DNA of 64,000 bases from an uncultured Shimia sp. (GCA_937897325.1 CALCOY010000023.1:1-64000), one strand, 5' to 3'; shown: positions 52,676 through 61,619, counted from the first letter of the stretch. A program made the numbers and translations. The notes: generated by a model from the sequence alone, not told the origin.

Positions 52676-53481
52676 GAATTGGCCTTCCAAAGTTGGATAA
52701 AGTGATGTGTGGGTCCGTGGCCATGCCCGACCGACAATTGATCAGCGGCCACGATTGCTTGGGCCACGTAGGCTTTTGCCTTGGCCACGGCATCTGAAAG
52801 ATCATGACCCTGGGCCATTTGGGCGGCGAGTGCGGCGGACAGTGTGCAGCCGGTGCCATGGGTGTTTGCGGTGTCTTTTCGCGGGGCCTCGAACCAGACG
52901 ATGTCATCCTGCGTGACAAGGCAATCCGGGCTATCGGGCCCTTCCAGATGCCCGCCCTTTAGAAGAATTGCACTGGGGCCGAGATCCAGAAGCGCACGTG
53001 CATGTTCCGCCATCTCGGCGCGTGCCTTTGCGACGGGCCGCTCCAGAAGATGTGCTGCCTCGGGCAGGTTGGGTGTCAGCACCTCCGCGCGGGGCAACAG
53101 GGTACCGCGCAATGTCTCGATGGCGTCCGGCTCCAGAAGCGGGGCGCCGCCTTTGGCGATCATAACCGGATCCAGCACGATTGGAGAGTTGGGCCGGTCG
53201 GAGATCGCCTCCGCGACCGCTCCTGCGATCGCGGCGTTTGCGATCATGCCGATCTTGATGGCGTGAACCTCGATATCGTCGAAGACGGTTTGGACTTGCG
53301 CCCGGACAAATTCGGGCGGCACCAAATGCACCCCGGTGACGCCCTTCGTGTTCTGCGCGGTCAAGGCGGTCAGCGCTGCCATGGCGTAGGCCCCGTTGGC
53401 TGAGATGGCCTTGATGTCCGCTTGAATGCCTGCGCCGCCCGACGGGTCAGAGCCTGCGATGGAAAGCACATTGGCGATCAT
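52672..53481 (-). CDS. thiD: Hydroxymethylpyrimidine/phosphomethylpyrimidine kinase
   Basis: A 269-residue ribokinase-fold enzyme. It shows IAGSDPSGGAGIQADIKAIS at 8-27 (HMP binding), VLDPVMIAKGGAPLL near 97, and the anion hole/catalytic GTGCTLSAALAAQMAQG near 211-227. It phosphorylates HMP to HMP-P and HMP-PP for thiamine synthesis. ATGA overlaps join it to thiE upstream and the SDR downstream. Confidence 0.95.
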   Translation of the reverse strand: MIANVLSIAGSDPSGGAGIQADIKAISANGAYAMAALTALTAQNTKGVTGVHLVPPEFVRAQVQTVFDDIEVHAIKIGMIANAAIAGAVAEAISDRPNSPIVLDPVMIAKGGAPLLEPDAIETLRGTLLPRAEVLTPNLPEAAHLLERPVAKARAEMAEHARALLDLGPSAILLKGGHLEGPDSPDCLVTQDDIVWFEAPRKDTANTHGTGCTLSAALAAQMAQGHDLSDAVAKAKAYVAQAIVAADQLSVGHGHGPTHHFIQLWKANS

Positions 53482-54113
53482 GGCTGTGTCCTTTTCTGAA
53501 AGAATGCTCTCGCAGCGGCTTCTGGATCGGGCTGGCCGCAGATGGCTGAAACGACGGCCAGACCGTCGGCCCCACTTTCCAGAACTTTGTCGGTGTGATC
53601 TGGTCCAAGGCCACCGATGGCGACCGAAGGCAGGGTGCTGAGGGAGGTCAGTTTTGACAGACCATCGAAGCCCAAGGGTGTCTTATGGTCATGCTTCGTG
53701 GCGGTCGCGAAGACCGGACCGAGGCCGAGATAGTCGACAATCGTCGGGTCCGCCGCCTGAACGGTCCCTGCGGTCTCGCAGGAGAGACCCAGTAATTTGT
53801 CCGCACCCAGAAGGGCGCGTGCCTCTGTCGGTGTTAAATCGTCCTGACCAATATGTGCACCATCTGCATCTGCCTGGATGGCGGCCTCAACGTCGTCATT
53901 GACCAGAAGCGGCACGCCCGTGCCCTGAAGGACATCTTTCAGCGTCTTAGCTGCGGCGATGCGGTCGGCGCGTGTGCCGGTCTTGTCGCGCAGTTGCACC
54001 ATCGTAACGCCCCCCGCGACGGCGGTGCGCACCGTTTCCATCAAGCCGGTTTCAAGACACAGGCCCGGATCTGTCACCAGGTAAAGCCGCAATGCCCGTC
54101 TGATATCGGTCAT
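53478..54113 (-). CDS. thiE: Thiamine phosphate synthase
   Basis: A 211-residue TIM barrel coupling HMP-PP and thiazole phosphate. Diagnostic segments are GGVTMVQLRDKTG (pyrophosphate Arg/Lys) at about 34-46, VPLLVNDDVEAAIQADADGA HIGQDD, and YLGLGPVFATATKHDHKTPL near 130-149 and VAIGGL for phosphate binding. It is coupled by ATGA overlaps to thiM and thiD. Confidence 0.93.
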   Translation of the reverse strand: MTDIRRALRLYLVTDPGLCLETGLMETVRTAVAGGVTMVQLRDKTGTRADRIAAAKTLKDVLQGTGVPLLVNDDVEAAIQADADGAHIGQDDLTPTEARALLGADKLLGLSCETAGTVQAADPTIVDYLGLGPVFATATKHDHKTPLGFDGLSKLTSLSTLPSVAIGGLGPDHTDKVLESGADGLAVVSAICGQPDPEAAARAFFQKRTQP

Positions 54114-54886
54114 ATCAGGACGGCCTTTTCCAGATCTGCAGGTTGTACATTCGCGAGCGCGTCCAGGAAGTGTAGCTGAAAGCTGCCGGGACCGCTTGCC
54201 TGCTTCTCCGCTTCGGCGCCTGCCAGCGCGAAATGCGCCAGCGCGGCGCGTGCTGCCTCAAAGGGCGGCGTTACGGCAGCATAGGCGCCCGTCAGCGCGG
54301 TAAGAGAACAACCCAAAGCCGTCACTTTGGGCATCAGAGCCGAGCCGCCGGCCACCCGCGCCGTTCGTGCACCATCGGTCAGAAAGTCGACCGGCCCGGT
54401 GACGGCAACGGCAGCGCCGGATGTTCGGGCGAGGGATTTCGCCGCATCCTCTGCGGCTTCGACCGCATCGCCGCTATCCGCGCCCTTACCGCTGCCAGCA
54501 ACACCCGCAAGCGCCAGAATTTCAGAGGCATTGCCCCGGATGATCGCGGGTTGCTGGGCGACAAGATCTGTTGCGGCCCGACGTCGATAGTCCGAGATGA
54601 AATGTGCGACGGGGTCGAGTACCCAGGGTATATTTCCGCCCTGCGCGGTTTGTGCGGCCAGTTTCATTGCGCTCAGCCAGGGCTCTGACAGCGTGCCGAT
54701 GTTGATGGTCAGCGCACCTGCAACGGGGGTGAATTCGGGGATCTCTTCGGTTGCGTGAACCATGGCGGGCGAGGCGCCCGCTGCCAGCACCACATTTGCG
54801 GCGATATTCATGGCTACGTAGTTCGTGATGCACTGCACAAGTGGAGCCTGATCGCGCAAGGTGCTGAGGGCTGTTTCTGGTGTCAT
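54110..54886 (-). CDS. thiM: Hydroxyethylthiazole kinase
   Basis: A 258-residue kinase that salvages 4-methyl-5-hydroxyethylthiazole. It shows PLVQCITNYVAMNIAANVVL near 13-32, HATEEIPEFTPVAGALTINI, and VTALGCSLTALTGAYAAV with the catalytic-region Cys near 205. The segment usually reading DPVGVGAT-x-FR is DPVAHFISDYRRR here, an unusual variant of the ATP/Mg region. ATG 54886 is chosen; a longer frame runs into the riboswitch. It is the first gene of thiM-thiE-thiD-SDR. The absence of thiC/thiG suggests that this operon serves salvage. Confidence 0.9.
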   Translation of the reverse strand: MTPETALSTLRDQAPLVQCITNYVAMNIAANVVLAAGASPAMVHATEEIPEFTPVAGALTINIGTLSEPWLSAMKLAAQTAQGGNIPWVLDPVAHFISDYRRRAATDLVAQQPAIIRGNASEILALAGVAGSGKGADSGDAVEAAEDAAKSLARTSGAAVAVTGPVDFLTDGARTARVAGGSALMPKVTALGCSLTALTGAYAAVTPPFEAARAALAHFALAGAEAEKQASGPGSFQLHFLDALANVQPADLEKAVLI

Positions 54887-54935
54887 CGTCTTTCCAATCG
54901 AAACGGGGAAAGAGATGGCAGGACGACACTGGCCG

Positions 54936-55012
54936 CTATGCACCTCCCTCCGCCAGCATTATCTGGTTCAGGTTCAAAGGGTTCATCTCAGCCACGCGGG
55001 CGCCCCTGGTCT
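54936..55012 (-). promoter_or_regulatory. TPP riboswitch (THI element)
   Basis: On the minus strand the conserved core reads GGGGCGCC, then GTGGCTGAGATGAACCC (J3/2 and P3), GAACCTGAACCAGATAATG, GCGGAGGGA and GGTG. These are the T-box-like CUGAGA and GAACCUGA/CGGAGGGA landmarks of thiamine-pyrophosphate aptamers. It lies 50 bases upstream of the thiM ATG and so should switch off thiM-thiE-thiD-SDR when TPP is abundant, probably by blocking translation initiation. Confidence 0.95.
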
Positions 55013-55112
55013 TCTTCGACATAGAGTGCCTCACCGTTCGGATCAATGCACTTGCAGGGCGATATGTCGGTCGATACGTTCACCGAACCAAGGGCGTCAG
55101 GGGGAGCATTCG

Positions 55113-56240
55113 TTGACATACACACCCGCGATCACCGGAACCGGTGTCTTCACACCCGAAACGTCCATCTCGAACGCGGAACTGGTCGAGGCATTCAACG
55201 CGTATGCCGATAGGTTCAACGCCGAGAACAAAAATCAAATAGAAGCCGGTGAGATACAGGCGAAAGAGCACTCGTCAGAGGATTTCATCTTCAAGGCCTC
55301 GGGTATCGAGCGGCGCTACGTCATGGACAAAAGCGGAGTACTGGATCCCGAGGTGATGCATCCACTTTTGCGGCAACGCGGCGATGACGAGCCAGGGATC
55401 ATGTCGGAAATGGCGGTGGATGCGGCGAAAAAGGCGCTCGCGCAAGCTGGAAAGGGTCCGGATGACGTGGATGCGGTTATCTGTGCAGCGTCCAACCTGG
55501 AACGGGCTTATCCGGCGATTGCCATCGAAATTCAGGAGTTGCTGGGCATCAAGGGCTTTGCTTTCGACATGAATGTCGCATGCTCATCCGCCACCTTCGG
55601 TATTCAGGCGGCGGCGGATATGGTGCGGTCAGGTTCCATTCGGTCGGCGCTCGTCGTCAATCCCGAGATCTGCTCGGCCCATCTGGAATGGCGAGATCGG
55701 GATTGTCATTTCATCTTCGGCGACGTGGCAACAGCCGTACTGATCGAACGGCTCGAAGACGCAAAGGGTTCGCATTTCGAAATCCGCTCTACCCGCTGCG
55801 AGACGGTCTTTTCCAACAACATCAGGAACAACAATGGGTTCCTGCGCCGCTCGCGACCCGATGGCATGAAAGACCGGCGTGACATGCAGTTCATGCAAAA
55901 CGGACGGAAGGTCTTCAAGGAAGTGCTGCCAATGGTCAGCCAGCACATCGCCGATCATATTGCGGAGGAAGGCGTGGAGAACACGCAACTGCGCCGTCTG
56001 TGGTTGCATCAGGCGAATAAGACAATGAACGATTTTATCGGTAAGAAGGTCCTTGGCCGCACACCCGAACCCGGTGAGCAGCCAAACATTCTGCAAGACT
56101 ATGCCAATACGTCATCTGCCGGTTCAATGATCGCGTTCTCGAAATACTCTGATGATCTGGGAGATGGCGATTTTGGTCTGATCTGTTCGTTTGGCGCAGG
56201 CTATTCCGTGGGGTCGGTTCTGGTGCAGCGGCACGACTGA
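55113..56240 (+). CDS. 3-oxoacyl-ACP synthase III (KAS III/FabH)-like protein
   Basis: A 375-residue thiolase-fold condensing enzyme, longer than typical FabH (about 320). It has a complete Cys-His-Asn triad: FDMNVACSSATFGIQAA (Cys at about 152), LWLHQANKTMNDF (His) and QDYANTSSAGSM (Asn). The insertion around 20-75 accounts for the extra length. No ATG fits; the TTG at 55113 is preceded by GGGGGAG with seven bases spacing. It is divergent from the thi operon and stands alone. It may prime fatty-acid synthesis or build a specialised beta-ketoacyl product. Confidence 0.82.
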   Translation: MTYTPAITGTGVFTPETSISNAELVEAFNAYADRFNAENKNQIEAGEIQAKEHSSEDFIFKASGIERRYVMDKSGVLDPEVMHPLLRQRGDDEPGIMSEMAVDAAKKALAQAGKGPDDVDAVICAASNLERAYPAIAIEIQELLGIKGFAFDMNVACSSATFGIQAAADMVRSGSIRSALVVNPEICSAHLEWRDRDCHFIFGDVATAVLIERLEDAKGSHFEIRSTRCETVFSNNIRNNNGFLRRSRPDGMKDRRDMQFMQNGRKVFKEVLPMVSQHIADHIAEEGVENTQLRRLWLHQANKTMNDFIGKKVLGRTPEPGEQPNILQDYANTSSAGSMIAFSKYSDDLGDGDFGLICSFGAGYSVGSVLVQRHD

Positions 56241-56310
56241 GGCGCAGCATCACCAATCCGCCAGATAAGCCCAAGATGCCACCCGGACTTTCCGTAACAA
56301 GTCCGGTTCC

Positions 56311-56805
56311 CTAAGTGTTCGGCCCTGGCATGTGTTGGATCGGATTTGGGGTGGTTCTGTCTTGTTGTGATGTCCAGATCTTGCAAACCCATTCGTAAGG
56401 TATTGACCCGCGCAGTGTCTTCGAACGACGCCCGACGTTATGTCGGCGCAGCTGCCCCTGGCTTTCATAATGGCAGCGTTTGACAGTCGCGTCCTTGATT
56501 GTCCCGTTGATGCGTTCGACCTGCCCTTTGATCCAGGGATGATCTGGCTTTGTCAGCCGATGCGCGGTCCCGTTGGCCTCGCAGATCATGTCGCACAGAA
56601 TTGGTCCGGAATGGATGGTGTTCCGATTTCGCGGCTGCTTGGCGAACTGGATGCCGTCGGAGCCGACAGTTGGCTGTGCTTATCGTTAGCTGGAAGAAAC
56701 GGATACGCATTTCCCCGATCACAGGACCAGATACCGCAAGTCTCAACTTGAATTCGCCTATGTCCCGCCCCTGACACCGTCGCAAACTGGCAATTCCGCA
56801 GGTGG
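56311..56805 (-). mobile_element. IS481-family transposase relic (frameshifted)
   Basis: The minus strand contains GTAHRLTKPDHPWIKGQVER, INGTIKDATVKRCHYESQGQ and a C-terminal YEWVCKIW in one frame, which are the conserved C-terminal DDE blocks of IS481 transposases. Upstream segments appear only in other frames, with breaks near 56575 and 56720. The usual catalytic aspartate region is corrupted. The relic is inactive and separates the KAS III-like gene from arsH. Confidence 0.75.
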
Positions 56806-56819
56806 GGCAGGCGTTCGTG

Positions 56820-57539
56820 TCAGATCGATTTGAGCGAGACCCGTTTGTGGACCTCTTCGACGCTTTCGACACGTTCGGAATAGCGGTCGACCAGGAAATC
56901 CTTGCGACCGCGAACCATCCAAGTGAATTTCACCAGTTCTTCCATCACATCGACGACGCGACGGTAGAAAGAGCCTTCGGGAAGGCGACCCTTCTCAAAT
57001 TCGAGCCAAGCTTTGGGAATGCTGGATTGGTTCGGGATTGTGACCATGCGCATCCAACGGCCCAGTATGCGCATCTGGTTGACGGCATTGAAACTTTGCG
57101 ACCCGCCAGACACCTGCATGACGGCCAGTGTCTTCCCTTGGGTCGGGCGGACCCCGCCCTTTAGCGAAAGGGGCAGCCAGTCGATCTGCGTTTTCATCAG
57201 GCCTGTCATGGCACCGTGGCGTTCGGGCGAAGACCAGACCATGCCCTCGGACCACGTGGCAAGGTCACGCAATTCCTGCACCTTTGGGTGATCGGCGTCC
57301 GCATCATCGACAAGGGGTAGGCCTGTCGGGTCGAACATCTTCGTTTCGCAGCCGAGATAGCGCAGGATTCGCGCGGATTCTTCGGCGGCCCGGCGCGAGT
57401 AGCTCACATCCCGAAGCGAGCCGTACAGAAGCAAGATCCTTGGTGGATGGCCGGGATCATCTGCGGCGGCCAGCAAGGAAGGGTCAACCAGCGGAAGCGC
57501 TTCCGAGATCAGGGCCGGAAGAATGTCGTCGTCAGCCAC
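56820..57539 (-). CDS. arsH: ArsH-type NADPH-dependent FMN reductase
   Basis: A 239-residue flavodoxin-like protein. The FMN phosphate loop [20 protein letters not shown] lies at about 34-53, followed by [20 protein letters not shown] and [20 protein letters not shown], all typical of ArsH. Such enzymes oxidise trivalent organoarsenicals or reduce quinones with NADPH. No other ars gene is in the window, which is uncommon. Its start overlaps the preceding small gene by eight bases. Confidence 0.9.
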   Translation of the reverse strand: MADDDILPALISEALPLVDPSLLAAADDPGHPPRILLLYGSLRDVSYSRRAAEESARILRYLGCETKMFDPTGLPLVDDADADHPKVQELRDLATWSEGMVWSSPERHGAMTGLMKTQIDWLPLSLKGGVRPTQGKTLAVMQVSGGSQSFNAVNQMRILGRWMRMVTIPNQSSIPKAWLEFEKGRLPEGSFYRRVVDVMEELVKFTWMVRGRKDFLVDRYSERVESVEEVHKRVSLKSI

Positions 57540-58011
57540 TTTCTTCTTCCAGGTGCAATTTCATGTCGATCAATACCTGCTGCAAAAGCATCGTCTCCCG
57601 CAAGAGTCGTTTGGCCTCATTGACCGAAATGACGCCGTCTTGAATGGACTGCTGATACTCCGTCATCAACATCGCAAATCGTTGGCTGAGCGCAATCACG
57701 TCGGAGTTAACGCCGCCTTTGCGTTCGCCGTTCTGGCGGCGGTCTTCGTGCGAAGTTGAAATTCCCTGCAATTCGGCCAAAGCCCCTGTCACATGCGGAT
57801 AGGCTGACGCGCGTTCCAACTGCAGTACCGTATCGATGGGCATGAAGCGGTCGCTGTGCTCCGGGCTGTCGGAATAGTAGCGGCCCAGTGTGGCCTTGGA
57901 TTTCCCGGAAAGCTGGCAGGCGGCTTCGATCCCAACCTCCTTCACCAGGGCTTCGGTGTGCTTTTTCAGGTATCCACCTGTGTCGTCCCTATCCATCAAA
58001 TGACCATCCAT
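57532..58011 (-). CDS. Conserved hypothetical protein, possible DNA-binding
   Basis: A 159-residue protein I do not assign to a named family. Residues 7-80 ([33 protein letters not shown]) look like a lambda CII-style helix-turn-helix. The C-terminal half is a helical segment, [20 protein letters not shown], ending in an acidic tail. It overlaps arsH by eight bases, so the two are probably cotranscribed. ATG 58011 and ATG 57996 (MDRDDTGG) are both possible starts. Confidence 0.6.
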   Translation of the reverse strand: MDGHLMDRDDTGGYLKKHTEALVKEVGIEAACQLSGKSKATLGRYYSDSPEHSDRFMPIDTVLQLERASAYPHVTGALAELQGISTSHEDRRQNGERKGGVNSDVIALSQRFAMLMTEYQQSIQDGVISVNEAKRLLRETMLLQQVLIDMKLHLEEESG

Positions 58012-58410
58012 CCCGTGCCGCTACGTCTTCCCTTCGGAGGGGAACTGCGTGCGACTTTTCCCATTCATTTCGTGTTATCGAATTGTCATTTGGAAGTCAT
58101 CCCGTGCATTCGGGATTCTGTGATGAGTGGCCGGTTACCCGAAATCGGCAATTGGTAGGGCCCGTGCGCAACTGTCATCGGGGCGGCAGTTCCACACGAC
58201 TGTTGACAGTCGGCGCAACGGATCTGGACATCGAATGATCAGCGGCATGTTTTTCTGTCACGGCACTAGCCCGCCGATGCCTCTGACATTCGAGTGCTTC
58301 GGTTCCGGCGTGCGCAAAAGTCAAAGCCACCACTCACATGGGGGACGGGCCCTGCCATTCATCTGTTGCATCTTGCCGTGCTTCGGCAAGACGTCGTAAT
58401 GGATCGCGCC
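58012..58410. other. Intergenic region with an 18-bp inverted repeat
   Basis: These 399 bases separate the divergent 159-residue gene and tdk. ATCCCGTGCATTCGGGAT at 58099-58116 has 6-bp arms around six bases and could be an operator for the CII-like protein. No gene is supportable here, although short open frames exist on the plus strand. Confidence 0.45.
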
Positions 58411-58989
58411 ATGGCGAAGCTGTATTTTCACTATTCGACAATGAACGCGGGCAAATCCACCGTTCTGTTGCAGGCCGCGCACAATTACCGTGAACGCGGT
58501 ATGCAGCCCTATCTTCTGACGGCCAAATTGGATGATCGCGCGGGCGAGGGGCGGATCGCCTCGCGTATTGGGATTGAGGCGGCCGCTGACACGTTCACGC
58601 CCGAGGACGATCTTTTTGCGATGCTGCAAGCGCGGATGGGTCAGGGGCCGGTTGCTTGTGCATTCGTGGATGAGGCGCAATTCCTGACCTCGGACCAGGT
58701 TTGGCAATTGGCCCGCGCCGTTGATGATCTGAGTGTGCCCGTAATGTGCTATGGATTGCGAGTGGACTTTCGGGGCAGGCTCTTTCCAGGATCATCGACG
58801 TTGTTAGCCCTGGCCGATGAAATGCGCGAAGTGCGCACGATCTGTCATTGCGGCAAGAAGGCGACGATGGTCGTCCGGCAAGACGACCAGGGCCGCATAT
58901 TGACAGATGGCGCTCAGGTGCAGATCGGCGGGAATGAGACCTATGTGAGCCTCTGCCGAAAGCATTGGCGGGAAGCGATGGGTGACTAA
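58411..58989 (+). CDS. tdk: Thymidine kinase
   Basis: A 192-residue type II thymidine kinase. It has the P-loop in YFHYSTMNAGKSTVLLQA at 5-22, the Walker B-like FVDEAQFL near 88-95, the lasso YGLRVDFRGRLFPGSSTLLA and the zinc ribbon CHCGKKA with CRKH. It phosphorylates thymidine for salvage. ATG 58399 (four codons earlier) is an alternative start; MAKLYFHYST is the common form. Its end overlaps the stop of the convergent dehydrogenase gene by four bases. Confidence 0.94.
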   Translation: MAKLYFHYSTMNAGKSTVLLQAAHNYRERGMQPYLLTAKLDDRAGEGRIASRIGIEAAADTFTPEDDLFAMLQARMGQGPVACAFVDEAQFLTSDQVWQLARAVDDLSVPVMCYGLRVDFRGRLFPGSSTLLALADEMREVRTICHCGKKATMVVRQDDQGRILTDGAQVQIGGNETYVSLCRKHWREAMGD

Positions 58990-59948
58990 GGCACAATCAG
59001 GTTGGGCAGAGGCTCGGCCGCGAGGAATGCTCTGAGGTTGTCGATGGCCATCAGCCCCATCGCTTCTCTGACCTCAAGCGCTGACGTGCCCAGATGGGGC
59101 AGCAAAACCACATTTTCGAGGGCTGCCAATTTCTCCGGAATCTGCGGTTCGAATTCGTAGACATCGAGGCCCGCGCCGCCAATCTGTTTGGCTGCCAGAG
59201 CGTCGATCAGGGCCGCTTCCTTGATCACGTCGCCGCGGGCGATGTTGATGAGGTGCGCATGCGGTTTCATGGCGGACAGGACCGTTTCATCGATCAGGTG
59301 GTGGGTGGCAGGCCCGCCTGGTACGGCGACAACCATCACGTCGGCTGCTGCGGCAAGATCTTTCAGGTTTGCCTGGGCGCTCGCTTCAAAGGGTAGATCC
59401 TTGGGTGATCGACTGAAATAGCTGATCTGCATGCCAAATCCGAAGTGGCAGCGCGCTGCAATGGCCTGCCCGATCCGGCCCATGCCGACGATTCCGACAT
59501 GTTTGCCCGTAAGGTGTAGACCCAGCATCTGTGTGGGCGCCCAGCCGGTCCAAGTTCCGTTGCGGACGAGGCGTTCGCCTTCGCCCGCGCGCCGTGCGCT
59601 CATCAGCATCAGCGTCATGGCGATGTCGGCCGTCGCATCGGTAACGGCGCCCGGCGTGTTTGTGACCCGAATGCCAGCGATGTTGGCGGCGGCGACGTCG
59701 ATATGATTGTAACCCACGCCGAAATTGGCCAGCAGTTTGCAGCGCGGCTCTGGAATGTCCGCGAACACCTCGGCCGAATAGGCATCACCAAGGGTCGGCA
59801 TGACGGCGTCAAAATCACCAAGGCTGGTCCGCAATTCATTTGTCAGCAAGGGCGTGTCTTTGGTGCGCAGGACCACTTCATCAAAAGCCTCCTCCGCCGC
59901 AGCCACCACTCTTTCCGGCATGTTGCGGGTGATCAGAATTCGGCTCAA
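58986..59948 (-). CDS. D-2-hydroxyacid dehydrogenase (glyoxylate/hydroxypyruvate reductase-like)
   Basis: A 320-residue NAD(P)-dependent enzyme. The Rossmann motif is HVGIVGMGRIGQAIAARCHF near 151-170. The catalytic residues are the Arg in NIARGDVIKE near 237, Glu in YEFEPQIPEKL near 266 and His in LLPHLGTSALEVREAMG near 284. It starts with TTG at 59948, overlapping the upstream TGA; the N-terminal strand SRILITRNMPERV would be lost with the next ATG. It likely reduces glyoxylate or hydroxypyruvate. Confidence 0.88.
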   Translation of the reverse strand: MSRILITRNMPERVVAAAEEAFDEVVLRTKDTPLLTNELRTSLGDFDAVMPTLGDAYSAEVFADIPEPRCKLLANFGVGYNHIDVAAANIAGIRVTNTPGAVTDATADIAMTLMLMSARRAGEGERLVRNGTWTGWAPTQMLGLHLTGKHVGIVGMGRIGQAIAARCHFGFGMQISYFSRSPKDLPFEASAQANLKDLAAAADVMVVAVPGGPATHHLIDETVLSAMKPHAHLINIARGDVIKEAALIDALAAKQIGGAGLDVYEFEPQIPEKLAALENVVLLPHLGTSALEVREAMGLMAIDNLRAFLAAEPLPNLIVP

Positions 59949-60283
59949 TGCATCTGGCCCCCGATGGGCACGTCTTGATCGGGGCCGATCAAGACGATCT
60001 CTCCGGTTGCATCCGGCAGACCCAGCACCAGAACCTCTGACATGAAAGGCCCGATCTGGCGGGGTGGGAAGTTCACAACGGCCATGACCTGCTTGCCGAT
60101 CAGATCCTCAGGCGTGTAGTGCGCCGTGATTTGGGCGGAGGTCTTTTTCTCGCCGATCTCCGCGCCGAAATCGATCCACATCTTGATGGCGGGTTTGCGG
60201 GCTTCGGGAAAGGGTTCGGCCCGCAACACGCGGCCCACCCGGATTTCAACCTGGAGGAAATCGTCGAAAGTGATCTCAGCCAT
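59945..60283 (-). CDS. CsaA-like tRNA-binding-domain protein
   Basis: A 112-residue OB-fold protein of the tRNA_bind family. It shows ITFDDFLQVEIRVGRVLRAE at 4-23, KPAIKMWIDFGAEIGEKKTS and the ligand-surface GKQVMAVVNFPPRQIGPFMS, with VLVLGLPD following. CsaA-type proteins bind tRNA and may act as chaperones. It overlaps proC by eight bases and the dehydrogenase start by four. Confidence 0.9.
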   Translation of the reverse strand: MAEITFDDFLQVEIRVGRVLRAEPFPEARKPAIKMWIDFGAEIGEKKTSAQITAHYTPEDLIGKQVMAVVNFPPRQIGPFMSEVLVLGLPDATGEIVLIGPDQDVPIGGQMH

Positions 60284-61088
60284 TGGCCAGCTCCTTTGAG
60301 CGAGCCGTGGCAGTCGCGACGGCCTTCCGTAAAAGTGGCGGAAAACCTGTGTCTTCGTTCATCAAAACCTCCAAAGCGGCTTGGGTTGTGCCGTTGGGGC
60401 TTGTCACATTGACGCGTAGTTTGTCTGGCGTCTCTTCCGCCGCTTCCGCCAAAGCCCCGGCACCTGCGACAGTAGCCTTGGCCAGCGACATGGCCAGATC
60501 GGCGGGCAAGCCCTGGGCCTCTCCTGCTGCGGCCAACGTTTCAATTAGGTGAAACACGTAGGCTGGGCCGGATCCGCTGACGCCAGTGACCGCATCGATT
60601 TGGTCTTCGCTTTCCAGCCTCACAACCTGGCCCACGGCGGAAAGAAGCAACTCGGCCTCGTCAAGTCCTGCCTGTCCGGCGGCGTTTCCTACGATGGCGG
60701 TGATGCCACGTCTGATGGCGGCGGGCATGTTGGGCATGGCACGAATGATGGGCTGGCTGGCGCCGAAGTGATCTTCAAGCTTGGAGATGGGGGTTCCAGC
60801 CGCAACGCTCAGGACGATTGTGCTGTCTTGTGCAGCTTCGACGATCGCGGGCAAGGCATCTGCCATCATCTGCGGTTTGACGGCGACCAGCAGAATGGCC
60901 GGACTGCCCGGCAGGTTGGTGTTGAGGTGAACGCCCTGATCCTGCAGCCAGTCCGACGGAGCCGGGTCACGCACCCAAATCGAAGTGGCTGGCAATCCCC
61001 TGTCCAGCCAGCCTTGCAGCATAGCCGATCCCATCTTGCCGCAGCCCAAAAGCACAAGACCCTGGGCTGCGATACGGCTGTCTTTCAT
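60276..61088 (-). CDS. proC: Pyrroline-5-carboxylate reductase
   Basis: A 270-residue enzyme, the usual length. NAD(P)-binding GCGKMGSAMLQGWLDRGL lies at 15-32, AVKPQMMADALPAI near 69, RAMPNMPAAIRRGITAI near 117 and the substrate-binding helix AVTGVSGSGPAYVFHLIETL near 164-183. It makes proline from pyrroline-5-carboxylate. It lies between the YbjN-like gene (30 bases upstream) and the CsaA-like gene, which it overlaps by eight bases. Confidence 0.95.
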   Translation of the reverse strand: MKDSRIAAQGLVLLGCGKMGSAMLQGWLDRGLPATSIWVRDPAPSDWLQDQGVHLNTNLPGSPAILLVAVKPQMMADALPAIVEAAQDSTIVLSVAAGTPISKLEDHFGASQPIIRAMPNMPAAIRRGITAIVGNAAGQAGLDEAELLLSAVGQVVRLESEDQIDAVTGVSGSGPAYVFHLIETLAAAGEAQGLPADLAMSLAKATVAGAGALAEAAEETPDKLRVNVTSPNGTTQAALEVLMNEDTGFPPLLRKAVATATARSKELANG

Positions 61089-61118
61089 CAGGATCCCCCT
61101 TGACGCCCCAGGGTATCG

Positions 61119-61619
61119 TTACGCGCGACCGTAAGCCTCTGCAATGGCGGCTTGCATGGCGGCTTTGGGCGATTGATTGCCCCATACGGCCAGCTGGATC
61201 GCCGGATAATATCGCTCTGCGCTCATCACTGCCGCGCCGATCATCGTGTCGATCTGATCCGGGCCCGCCATTTGGTCACCGGCAAGCAGAAGGCCGTAAC
61301 GGTAGACCATCAACTTCTGCTCTTTCCAATACGTGAAGGACCCTGCCCAGCATTGATCGTTGATCTCGTTCAGAAGCTCGTAGAGGTCCGACAGTTTTTC
61401 TTCCGGTGGCTCCATTTCAAAAGTGCAGACCAGCCGGAGCGTCTCGTCAAAACCCGACAGCGCCAGCGTGATCGAGTAAGTGCGCCATTGTCCCTCGACG
61501 GCCATGGCGATTTGGTCGTCGGCGATGCGATCAAAATCCCAGTCGTGATATTCGGCAATGTGTTCGACGATGTCGATGGGATGGATGTCGTCTTCCATAA
61601 ACTGCTCGGAAAGGGTCAT
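61119..61619 (-). CDS. YbjN domain-containing protein
   Basis: A 166-residue protein of the YbjN family, a type III secretion chaperone-like fold. It has EDDIHPIDIVEHIAEYHDWD at the N-terminus, the central MAVEGQWRTYSITLALSGFD and the C-terminal SAERYYPAIQLAVWGNQSPK. No enzyme motif is present. In Rhodobacterales it commonly neighbours proC, as here. The function is unknown; a role in stress or motility regulation has been proposed for E. coli YbjN. Confidence 0.85.
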   Translation of the reverse strand: MTLSEQFMEDDIHPIDIVEHIAEYHDWDFDRIADDQIAMAVEGQWRTYSITLALSGFDETLRLVCTFEMEPPEEKLSDLYELLNEINDQCWAGSFTYWKEQKLMVYRYGLLLAGDQMAGPDQIDTMIGAAVMSAERYYPAIQLAVWGNQSPKAAMQAAIAEAYGRA

